11,250 nucleotides of DNA from Bifidobacterium breve (GTDB taxonomy: Bacteria > Actinomycetota > Thermoleophilia > Miltoncostaeales > Miltoncostaeaceae): positions 1 to 11,250 of the forward strand of contig CAMCOB010000037.1 of NCBI GenBank assembly GCA_945876305.1, read 5' to 3'. The translations under genes were made by a program, and so were the position numbers. Of the stretch, positions 5,400 through 11,250 are shown piece after piece; position 1 is the first letter of the stretch; each line of letters starts with the position of its first letter. The notes below the pieces were generated by a model. That model did not search any database, was not told where the DNA came from, and saw only the letters and a program-made list of their open reading frames with translations.

Positions 5400-6329
5400 A
5401 TGCGCATCGTTGAATCCATGACCGACCTTGTCGGAAACACCCCGTTGGTGCGGCTCTCCCGTCTCTCGGAGGGCACAGGCGCAACTATTCTGGGCAAGCT
5501 TGAGGCCGCCAACCCGGCGGGCAGCGTGAAGGATCGCATCGGCCTGGCAATGGTCGAGGCAGCCGAGCGCGAGGGGCTGCTGACACCGGGTCAGAGCGTC
5601 ATCGTGGAGCCCACATCGGGCAACACCGGCATCGCGCTCGCATTCGTGTGTGCCGCACGCGGGTACAAGTGCATTCTCACGATGCCCGAGACCATGAGCA
5701 TGGAGCGCCGGGCACTGCTGAAGGCCTACGGCGCTGAGTTGGTGCTCACTCCGGGTACAGAAGGTATGCGCGGCGCCATCGCGCGCGCGCAGGAGATCGC
5801 TGATGAAACCCCCCACGCGTTTGTACCGCAGCAGTTTGAGAACGCGGCCAACCCGGATGTCCACGCGCGCACCACGGCCGAGGAGATCTGGGCCGACACC
5901 GACGGGTCTGTCGACATCTTTGTGGCTGGCGTGGGGACGGGCGGCAGCATTACTGGCGTGGGGCACGTGCTGAAAGAGCGGAAGCCCGGCGTACAGATCG
6001 TGGCGGTGGAACCCACCGACTCACCGGTGCTCTCTGGAGGCGACCCAGCCCCCCACCGTATTCAGGGCATCGGCGCCGGGTTCGTGCCGGGCGTCCTCGA
6101 CACATCGGTGTACGACGAGATCATCCAGGTGACCGCGGAGGATGCCTTTGAGACCGCCCGCAATCTGGCGAGGGACGAGGGCGTACTCACGGGCATCTCG
6201 GCCGGGGCCAACGCATGGGCCGCGCTGCAACTGGCCAAGCGGCCCGAGAATGCCGGCAAGGTGATCGTCACGATCATCTGCGACACGGGCGAGCGGTACC
6301 TGTCCACGGCGCTGTTCACCGAGGCCTAG
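5400..6329 (+). CDS. cysK: Cysteine synthase A (O-acetylserine sulfhydrylase)
   Basis: This cytoplasmic PLP enzyme converts O-acetyl-L-serine and sulfide to L-cysteine and acetate. At 309 residues it is the usual CysK length. The PLP lysine is K44 in NPAGSVKDRIG; the substrate loop PTSGNTGIALA follows at about 76-86; the phosphate-binding glycine loop GVGTGGSITG lies at about 179-188. The late SAGAN motif and the CDTGERYLST ending are both typical of CysK rather than of cystathionine beta-synthase, which would carry extra domains. Its partner CysE lies about 1 kb downstream on the same strand, separated by two minus-strand genes, so both cysteine steps are in the window but in separate transcripts. 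The gene is apparently leaderless, with its own -10 (5388-5393). CysK ends 13 nt before the convergent GNAT stop, with no strong terminator between them. Confidence 0.96.
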   Translation: MRIVESMTDLVGNTPLVRLSRLSEGTGATILGKLEAANPAGSVKDRIGLAMVEAAEREGLLTPGQSVIVEPTSGNTGIALAFVCAARGYKCILTMPETMSMERRALLKAYGAELVLTPGTEGMRGAIARAQEIADETPHAFVPQQFENAANPDVHARTTAEEIWADTDGSVDIFVAGVGTGGSITGVGHVLKERKPGVQIVAVEPTDSPVLSGGDPAPHRIQGIGAGFVPGVLDTSVYDEIIQVTAEDAFETARNLARDEGVLTGISAGANAWAALQLAKRPENAGKVIVTIICDTGERYLSTALFTEA

Positions 6330-6342
6330 GTTCCAGAGGGCG

Positions 6343-7011
6343 TCAGGCCTTCTTGATCAGCAGTTCGCGTGTGGTGCGGTGGCGGAAGTTGAGGGCCGCG
6401 GTGAAGGCGCGGGCATCCGGGGTGTCCTCTGGGTTGCCCAACAGGTGGGTGCCGCCGGCGAGGCGAACCGCTCGCGCCGCTGAGCTGATGAGCATGCGAC
6501 CGACGCCCTTGCGGCGCTCGTCGGCCACCACGCCCATCCACCAGACAATCCCCTCTGGCACTTGGGTGAAACAGAAGCCGACGATGCGGTCGCCGCGAAG
6601 GGCGACGGTGAAGTCGCCCTGGCCAGCCCCTTGGGCGTACCCGGTCGGTCGACCCATCGCCTTGAAGATGGCCAGGCCATCGAGGGCATCCCACTCGGCA
6701 TCCTCGTACCGCTGGGCCATGTCGTTTGAGTACGTGAGAAGCCGCACCCCGTCGGCGCCCGGTCCGGCCGGCACGCCGTCGATCGCGCGGCTCGCCGTGA
6801 ACGTGGTGGCGTAGGGCTCGAATCCCGCGTCGCGGAGCAGTGGAAGGGCTGGATCAGCGGGATCCAACGACACGTCCCAGGGGGCAGCCACAGGCAGTGC
6901 GCCCAGCAGGCTGGCAACCTCTGCTGCGTCGTGCACACGGATGTTGTCCAGACGGGCAGCCCGGGCCGTGGGGGAGGGGCCCACTTGGCAGGACGCCCCG
7001 CCTGAGGTCAC
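6343..7011 (-). CDS. GNAT-family N-acetyltransferase with a partial second GNAT-like N-terminus
   Basis: The product, about 222 residues, ends in a complete GNAT domain. The acetyl-CoA loop is visible as ERRKGVGRML after the strand VWWMGVVAD, in the family's R/Q-x-x-G-x-G form, and the C-terminus ends in the usual late strand (FRHRTTRELLIKK). The first 80 or so residues resemble only the closing part of another GNAT domain (LPLLRDAGFEPYATTF), so the protein may be a tandem GNAT whose first copy is reduced. The substrate is unknown. The start is uncertain. GTG 7011 lies 1 nt after the NIL gene stop (TAGCGTG) and is chosen for operon geometry; GTG 6984 or ATG 7038, which would overlap the NIL gene, are alternatives, and none has a good ribosome site. 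It is very likely co-transcribed with the NIL gene. Convergent with cysK. Confidence 0.82.
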   Translation of the reverse strand: MTSGGASCQVGPSPTARAARLDNIRVHDAAEVASLLGALPVAAPWDVSLDPADPALPLLRDAGFEPYATTFTASRAIDGVPAGPGADGVRLLTYSNDMAQRYEDAEWDALDGLAIFKAMGRPTGYAQGAGQGDFTVALRGDRIVGFCFTQVPEGIVWWMGVVADERRKGVGRMLISSAARAVRLAGGTHLLGNPEDTPDARAFTAALNFRHRTTRELLIKKA

Positions 7012-7012
7012 G

Positions 7013-7249
7013 CTAGAGAAGGTACGGCTCCAGGTCATCAACGCGTACGCCGGTGTCCTCAAGCCACTCCCGCGCTTCGGCAACGGCGTCCGGCTCACCC
7101 GCGATCTCAAGAATCACCCAGCCGGTGCGATCACGCACATCGGCACGCCGGATGTTGCACACGACGTCGTGCTCGGTGGAGAGCCGGTGCACAACGGGCT
7201 CGCGCACGAGGGTCTCGGGAAATGTCAGTCGTACGCGGATGCTTGCCAT
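7013..7249 (-). CDS. Stand-alone NIL-domain protein, 78 residues
   Basis: The whole product is one small ferredoxin-like alpha/beta NIL domain: a first strand SIRVRLTFP, a helix REPVVHRLSTEHD, a strand pair around CNIRRADVRDRTGWVILEIAG, then a helix and an edge strand ending in DDLEPYLL. NIL domains are best known at the C-terminus of methionine ABC-transporter ATPases (MetN), where they bind methionine, and as free-standing or ferredoxin-fused versions tied to sulfur metabolism. Here it is free-standing and divergent from cysE, which supports a role in sulfur amino acid sensing or sulfur handling. It has one cysteine (C31). ATG 7249 has GAGG 10 nt upstream (7263-7260), and a TATATT -10 lies at 7281-7276, giving a leader of roughly 20 nt. 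The GNAT gene follows 1 nt after the stop. Family assignment is fairly secure; function is inferred. Confidence 0.85.
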   Translation of the reverse strand: MASIRVRLTFPETLVREPVVHRLSTEHDVVCNIRRADVRDRTGWVILEIAGEPDAVAEAREWLEDTGVRVDDLEPYLL

Positions 7250-7255
7250 AAAAGT

Positions 7256-7283
7256 TCTGCCTCAGCAGAGGCGGGAATATACT
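7256..7283. promoter_or_regulatory. Divergent cysE/NIL promoter with overlapping -10s and an inverted repeat
   Basis: On the plus strand TATACT (7278-7283) ends 6 nt before the cysE ATG, implying a leaderless cysE mRNA. On the minus strand TATATT (7281-7276) overlaps it and serves the NIL gene. TCTGC-CTCA-GCAGA (7256-7269), a perfect 5-bp inverted repeat, lies where the cysE -35 would be and over the NIL transcript start, so one bound protein could affect both genes. Binding is inferred. Confidence 0.55.
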
Positions 7284-7289
7284 CGCCAT

Positions 7290-8063
7290 ATGGCTACCGG
7301 ACCCGTCTCACGTTTCACATCAGCCCTGCGCCGCGATCTCGACGTTGCCCGGGAGCGTGACCCGGCTGCCAGGTCGGATGCCGAGATGGTGCTCACCTAC
7401 CCCGGCCTTCACGCAATCTGGCTGCACAGAGCCGCGCACGGCATGGAGCAGCGCAAGTGGCATCTGCCCGCGCGCATGGTCAGCCAGTTCTCCAGATTTC
7501 TCACAGGAATCGAGATCCACCCAGGCGCCACCATCGGGCCCGGGTTCTTCATCGACCACGGTATGGGTGTGGTGATCGGAGAGACGACCGAGATCGGTGA
7601 GGACGTCACGATCTACCAGGGCGTCACCCTTGGGGGCACGGGCAAGCACGGTGGCAAGCGCCATCCCACGGTGCGCGACGGCGTCACCGTTGGTGCCGGT
7701 GCATCGGTGCTGGGGCCGCTTGAGGTGGGGGAGGGCGCCAAGATCGGTGCAGGTTCAATCGTGGTGAAGGACGTGCCCGCGAACTCCACCGTCGTCGGCA
7801 ACCCGGGGAAGCCGGTCATCGTTGATGGTCAGCGGGTCGATCCACAGACCCTGCATCACCCGGATCTCGATCACACACGACTTCCCGACCCGGTCGCCGA
7901 GGCGCTCGACTGCCTCATTGGTCGGGTGGAGGAGCTCGAGGCCGAACTCGCGGCACTTCGGGCAGGGGTTCCGCCCCCGCCAAAGAGTGATGAGGCGGAC
8001 TGCCGCGACGGCGTGCGCGACCGCATCCGCGAGGCCCGAGCGGCCTCATCCGACGCCGCGTAG
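7290..8063 (+). CDS. cysE: Serine O-acetyltransferase
   Basis: This cytoplasmic enzyme transfers acetyl from acetyl-CoA to L-serine, giving O-acetylserine for CysK. The 257-residue product has the short N-terminal helical domain (RDPAARSDAEMVLTYPGLHA) of Bacillus-type CysE. A left-handed beta-helix of hexapeptide repeats follows, from about residue 75. H90 in FIDHGMGVVIGE matches the catalytic histidine of E. coli CysE (H158). The position of its aspartate partner (D143) is a glutamate here, E75 in GIEIHPGATIG, as in Bacillus-type enzymes. The GGTGKHGGKRHP loop is conserved. The tail after the helix ends in a probable short coiled coil (CLIGRVEELEAELAALRAG) and a polar extension. ATG 7290 is preferred because TATACT lies exactly 6 nt upstream; the frame opens earlier, but only through the NIL gene region on the other strand. 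Confidence 0.95.
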   Translation: MATGPVSRFTSALRRDLDVARERDPAARSDAEMVLTYPGLHAIWLHRAAHGMEQRKWHLPARMVSQFSRFLTGIEIHPGATIGPGFFIDHGMGVVIGETTEIGEDVTIYQGVTLGGTGKHGGKRHPTVRDGVTVGAGASVLGPLEVGEGAKIGAGSIVVKDVPANSTVVGNPGKPVIVDGQRVDPQTLHHPDLDHTRLPDPVAEALDCLIGRVEELEAELAALRAGVPPPPKSDEADCRDGVRDRIREARAASSDAA

Positions 8064-8103
8064 CGCGCGCTCCGCACACGGTCCCGCCGTCCGCTCGCGG
8101 CGC

Positions 8104-8109
8104 TAGATT
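8104..8109 (+). promoter_or_regulatory. pcrA -10 element positioned for a leaderless mRNA
   Basis: TAGATT ends 6 nt before GTG 8116, the same geometry as at cysK and cysE. There is no Shine-Dalgarno sequence before the GTG and no clear -35 in the 52-nt gap after cysE. Confidence 0.5.
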
Positions 8110-8115
8110 CGCCCG

Positions 8116-10254
8116 GTGAGTACGGACCTCCTCTCAAGCCTTAATCCACCCCAGCGTGAGGCTGTCACACACGGTGACGGGGCCATGCTCGTGCTTGCTG
8201 GGGCGGGCTCAGGGAAGACCCGTGTCATCACGCATCGCATCGCACATCTGGTGCGCGAGCGCGGTGTTCCGGTTGGTCAGATCTTGGCGATCACCTTCAC
8301 CAATAAGGCAGCCGGCGAGATGCGCGAGCGCATTCTCGAATTGGTCGGGCCTGAGGCACGGGGGCTGTGGGCATCCACATTCCACTCGGCCTGTGCCCGA
8401 ATCCTGCGCATCGAGCACGCGGCAGCCGGTTACGAGCGGTCGTTCACCATCTACGACGACGGTGACCAACAGCGCCTCATGCGGGCCGTGATCGCCGAAG
8501 AAGGTCTCGACCCGAAGCGCACCACGCCGCGAGCGGTGCTCGGCGTCATCTCATCCGCCAAGAACGAGCTCAAGGGCCCGTCTGAGGTGGAGGACGATGC
8601 CAACGGCGACTACGGCGTTGAGGTCATCTCGCGTCTGTACAAGCGCTATCAAGACCGCCTTATCGCCAACCAGGCCATGGACTTCGACGATCTGCTCATG
8701 GTCACCGTGCAGTTGCTCCAACGTGATTCCGTTGTGCGGGAACGCTGGCAGCGTCGGTTCCGCCATGTGCTGGTGGACGAGTATCAGGACACCAATCACG
8801 CGCAGTACTGGCTGGTGCGCATTCTCGCCGAGCCTGAGCGCAACGTGATGGTTGTGGGCGACGATGATCAGGGCATCTATTCGTGGCGCGGCGCGGACAT
8901 CCGCAACATCCTCGAGTTCAAAGCCGACTACCCCGATGCGGTCACCATTCCACTTGAGCAGAACTACCGGTCGAGCGCCACAATTCTTGCCGCAGCCAAT
9001 GCGGTGGTTGAGCGCAACCGCGGTCGCCACCCGAAGGTGTTGTGGACCGACCGGGAAAGTGGCGAGGACGTCACCATCGCGTCATCCGCCGACGAGTACG
9101 AGGAAGCCCGCATGGTGGTGCGGGAGGTTGGGCGGGCCATTGCGGAGGGCAGACCGCTTGACGAGATCGCCGTCTTCTACCGCACGCATGCGCAGAGCCG
9201 GGTGATTGAAGACCAACTGGTGCGCTCGGGCATCAATTATCAGGTGCTTGGGGGGCCGCGGTTCTACGAGCGGGCCGAGGTGAAGGACCTCATGGCGTAT
9301 CTGCGGGTGGTGGCGAACCCTGCCGACCGCGAGGCGTTCACCCGCGCTGCTGGCAGTCCGAAGCGCGGCCTCGGCCCTGCGGCGCTGGCCCGCGTGGCCC
9401 AGGCCGCAGAGGGCCGCGCGGTGCCGATGGACTCAGTCGCACGCGCGGCCGATCTCGTGCAGGGGCTCAATGCATCTCAGCGGGATGCCCTCGCCACACT
9501 TGGAGCCCTCTTCGACCGTCTGCGCGCAATGGATGCCACGGGGTCACCGCCCGCGCGCGTGATGGAGACTGCCATTGAGGAGTCGGGCATCCGTGAGGCG
9601 CTCTTGGCTGATGGGCCGGCCGAATCGGGCATTGGGCGGCTCGACAACCTGCAGGAACTCGTTGGGGTGGCGGTGGAGTACGCGGCACGTGCAGAGGAGC
9701 CAACCCTCGGGGGGTTCCTCGAAGAGGTGGCGCTGGTATCGGCGGTGGACGAAGCCGACGAGGATGGCGGGCGGGTCACGCTCATGACGGTGCACAACGC
9801 CAAGGGGTTGGAGTACGACGTGGTCATCGTCACCGGGCTCGAAGAGGGGCTCTTTCCACACATGCGCTCGATTGACGACCCCGACGGCCTCGAGGAGGAA
9901 CGTCGCCTGTGTTACGTGGCCCTTACGCGGGCACGCGAGCGACTCATTCTCTCCCATGCCGATGCCCGCACGCTGCGGGGTAATCGCATGTACTCAATTC
10001 CCTCACGATTCATCGATGAGATCCCCGCGGAGGCCACTGGCCGTCCGGAGCCGGTCGTGCTCGACTCGCCCTTCGGCGACAGCGAGTCGTTTGCAGTGCC
10101 GAACTTCGACGTGGGGGACGCCGTGGTGCACGAATCATTTGGGGAGGGCGTCATCATCGGGTTGCAGCAGCGAGGCCGACTCATACAGGTGCGGTTCGAC
10201 GACAAGGAGCGTTTGCTGATGGCGGACATGGCCCCCATGAGGAGGCTCGGCTGA
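8116..10254 (+). CDS. pcrA: UvrD/PcrA-type superfamily 1A DNA helicase
   Basis: This ATP-dependent 3'-5' helicase acts in DNA repair and in removing proteins from DNA. The 712-residue product shows all SF1A motifs in order: Q motif NPPQREA (10-16); Walker A GAGSGKT (29-35, K34); DEYQDT (221-226); motif III GDDDQGIYSWRGAD (248-261); motif IV NYRSS; motif V TVHNAKGLEYD (H560); and motif VI YVALTRARERL from Y600. The C-terminal 50 residues (from F664, VGDAVVHESFGEGVI) form the Tudor-like domain typical of PcrA, which in relatives binds RNA polymerase. Motif III reads QGIYSW, where many relatives have QSIY. The GTG start has no ribosome site but a -10 6 nt upstream, suggesting leaderless expression. 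The stop overlaps the folD start (TGATG), so pcrA, folD and npdG are probably one operon. PcrA rather than UvrD is favoured by the C-terminal domain. Confidence 0.96.
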   Translation: MSTDLLSSLNPPQREAVTHGDGAMLVLAGAGSGKTRVITHRIAHLVRERGVPVGQILAITFTNKAAGEMRERILELVGPEARGLWASTFHSACARILRIEHAAAGYERSFTIYDDGDQQRLMRAVIAEEGLDPKRTTPRAVLGVISSAKNELKGPSEVEDDANGDYGVEVISRLYKRYQDRLIANQAMDFDDLLMVTVQLLQRDSVVRERWQRRFRHVLVDEYQDTNHAQYWLVRILAEPERNVMVVGDDDQGIYSWRGADIRNILEFKADYPDAVTIPLEQNYRSSATILAAANAVVERNRGRHPKVLWTDRESGEDVTIASSADEYEEARMVVREVGRAIAEGRPLDEIAVFYRTHAQSRVIEDQLVRSGINYQVLGGPRFYERAEVKDLMAYLRVVANPADREAFTRAAGSPKRGLGPAALARVAQAAEGRAVPMDSVARAADLVQGLNASQRDALATLGALFDRLRAMDATGSPPARVMETAIEESGIREALLADGPAESGIGRLDNLQELVGVAVEYAARAEEPTLGGFLEEVALVSAVDEADEDGGRVTLMTVHNAKGLEYDVVIVTGLEEGLFPHMRSIDDPDGLEEERRLCYVALTRARERLILSHADARTLRGNRMYSIPSRFIDEIPAEATGRPEPVVLDSPFGDSESFAVPNFDVGDAVVHESFGEGVIIGLQQRGRLIQVRFDDKERLLMADMAPMRRLG

Positions 10255-11132
10255 TGGCCGCGCGAGTGATTGATGGTCGCGATGGGGCCCGGCGCGTACG
10301 CGAGCGGGTGGCCGAGGGCTGCGCTGCGTTTGAAGCGCGCCACGGTCGTAAGCCCGGGCTTGTAGGTGTTCAGGTGGGCGACGATCCCGCTAGCGAGATC
10401 TACCAGCGCAACAAGGCACAGCAGGCCGAGGAAGTCGGAATGACCGTGGAGCGCGTCAAGCTTCCGGTGGGTACGACCCAGGCGGAGATGGACGCCTTGC
10501 TCGATCGCCTCGACGCCGACGACGGGGTTGACGGCATGCTCGTGCAGCTGCCGGTGCCGGGCCCCCTCACCGAGCCGGCGATCGCCGCCCGTATCTCGCC
10601 GGCGAAGGACGTTGACGGATTCTCCCCGGTCAACATCGGCCACCTCGTACGCGGTGAGCCATGTCTTCGCCCCTGCACTCCGAGCGGCGTCATGTGGCTG
10701 CTTGACGACGCCGGGGTTGATCTGGAAGGGGCAAATGCTGTGGTGGTGGGGCGCAGCGTCATCGTGGGCAAGCCGCAGGCGCTCATGCTCCTCGAGCGCA
10801 ACGCCACCGTGACCATCGCGCACTCACGCACACGTGATCTGCCCGCCGTCTGCCGGGAGGCCGACGTGCTGGTGGTGGCCGTGGGCCGCGCCGAAATGGT
10901 GAAGGCAGACTGGGTGAAGCCAGGCGCCACAGTCATCGATGTGGGTATGAATCGCCTCGACGATCGTCTGTGCGGCGACGTCGCGTACGACGAGGTTTCA
11001 CAGGTAGCGGGTGCCATCACTCCCGTTCCCGGGGGCGTGGGACCCATGACAATCGCTTTCCTACTGGCCAACACCCTCCAATCCGCCGAACGGCGGATGG
11101 GAGACGAACCGACAAAGGGAATCATCACGTGA
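10254..11132 (+). CDS. folD: Bifunctional methylene-THF dehydrogenase / methenyl-THF cyclohydrolase
   Basis: FolD oxidises 5,10-methylene-tetrahydrofolate with NADP+ to the methenyl form and hydrolyses it to 10-formyl-tetrahydrofolate, supplying one-carbon units for purine and formyl-Met synthesis. The 292-residue product has the active-site pair Y50 and K54 (IYQRNKAQQAEEVG), the substrate strand MLVQLPVPGPL, the PAKDVDGFSPVNIG block, the Rossmann segment VVGRSVIVGKPQALMLL and the C-terminal PVPGGVGPMT. All are standard for the family. The start overlaps the pcrA stop by one base (TGATG), with AGGAGG at 10240-10245 as ribosome site. The end overlaps the npdG start by four bases (GTGA). Coupling to npdG is notable because both enzymes use NADP(H). 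There is no sign of truncation or unusual codon use. Confidence 0.97.
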   Translation: MAARVIDGRDGARRVRERVAEGCAAFEARHGRKPGLVGVQVGDDPASEIYQRNKAQQAEEVGMTVERVKLPVGTTQAEMDALLDRLDADDGVDGMLVQLPVPGPLTEPAIAARISPAKDVDGFSPVNIGHLVRGEPCLRPCTPSGVMWLLDDAGVDLEGANAVVVGRSVIVGKPQALMLLERNATVTIAHSRTRDLPAVCREADVLVVAVGRAEMVKADWVKPGATVIDVGMNRLDDRLCGDVAYDEVSQVAGAITPVPGGVGPMTIAFLLANTLQSAERRMGDEPTKGIIT

Positions 11133-11250
11133 AGATTGCGATCTTCGGCGGCACCGGCGACCTCGGTCGCGGTCTCGCCATCACTTTCGCCGCAGCTGGC
11201 CACGAGATCATCGTGGGATCACGCAGCCAGGAGCGCGCCGATCAGGCCGC
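11129..11250 (+). CDS. npdG: NADPH-dependent F420 reductase, N-terminal part only
   Basis: The visible 40 codons encode a Rossmann N-terminus: MKIAIFGGTGDLGRG with the G7-G-T-G-D-L-G13 loop, then VGSRS at 29-33, where S31 and R32 would hold the 2'-phosphate of NADP(H). This closely follows the N-terminus of F420:NADP oxidoreductases (NpdG/Fno), which pass hydride between NADPH and coenzyme F420 in the cytoplasm. The GTG start is 4-base overlapped with the folD stop (GTGA), and AAGGGA at 11115-11120 is a fitting ribosome site. The window ends after about a fifth of the expected gene, so full length and catalytic features cannot be confirmed. Another NAD(P)-binding reductase of the same superfamily is the alternative. 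Confidence 0.8.
   Translation, partial: MKIAIFGGTGDLGRGLAITFAAAGHEIIVGSRSQERADQA

Noticed and set aside
5037..5966. Minus-strand open frame of 309 codons over the C26 gene, the gap and cysK
   Set aside because: It opposes two secure genes and has no domain; Cys/His/Arg-rich shadow translation.
6322..6350. AGGCCT repeated at 6322 and 6345 as a possible terminator between cysK and the GNAT gene
   Set aside because: Only a 6-bp stem with a 17-nt loop and no U-run on either strand; the repeats also lie within the coding ends.
7053..7289. Upstream extension of cysE by 79 codons
   Set aside because: It would run through the minus-strand NIL gene and the divergent promoter; homologous enzymes start near ATG 7290.
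6941..7360. Plus-strand frame of 139 codons across the NIL gene and the cysE start
   Set aside because: It opposes the NIL and GNAT genes and overlaps cysE in another frame; the product shows no domain.
9912..10823. Minus-strand open frame of 303 codons over pcrA and folD
   Set aside because: Antisense to two secure genes, with no recognisable family.

Overview
The window is compact, GC-rich bacterial DNA with short intergenic gaps, GTG and TTG starts, 1-base and 4-base gene overlaps, and several genes with no Shine-Dalgarno sequence but a TAnnnT hexamer exactly 6 nt before the start codon. A tandem pair of TrkA-type genes, a membrane pyrophosphatase, an F420-dependent NADP reductase gene and leaderless-style promoters together suggest an actinobacterium (Actinomycetota), perhaps a deep lineage such as Thermoleophilia. 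This placement is an inference; no rRNA or marker phylogeny is available here. I see no mobile element, CRISPR array, tRNA, rRNA or prophage.

Layout. (1) 1-3496, ion and energy block: hppA, a proton-pumping pyrophosphatase carrying the K+-independent signature; a hairpin behind it; a 58-residue two-helix membrane protein; and two translationally coupled TrkA/RCK proteins, the first only a nucleotide-binding domain. (2) 3497-4024: a small GRAM/PH-like protein of unknown role. (3) 4025-8063, a cysteine-centred block: an Rrf2-family regulator behind interleaved inverted repeats; a class I amidotransferase-fold peptidase (C26) 5 nt downstream of it; cysK; a minus-strand pair (a stand-alone NIL-domain protein and a GNAT acetyltransferase); and cysE, divergent from the NIL gene with overlapping -10 elements. 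CysE makes O-acetylserine from serine and acetyl-CoA, and CysK converts it with sulfide to cysteine. The Rrf2 protein has only one cysteine in the sensor region, so a CymR-like role for it is a reasonable but untested idea. (4) 8064-11250, housekeeping block: pcrA helicase, folD and the start of npdG, joined by TGATG and GTGA overlaps. FolD and NpdG both handle NADP(H), linking folate C1 metabolism to the F420 pool.

Most of the window is ordinary core metabolism, and I do not see a clear undescribed system. The observations most worth testing are the repeated leaderless promoter geometry at cysK, cysE and pcrA; the Rrf2 autoregulatory site and possible cysteine regulon; and the divergent NIL/cysE promoter.
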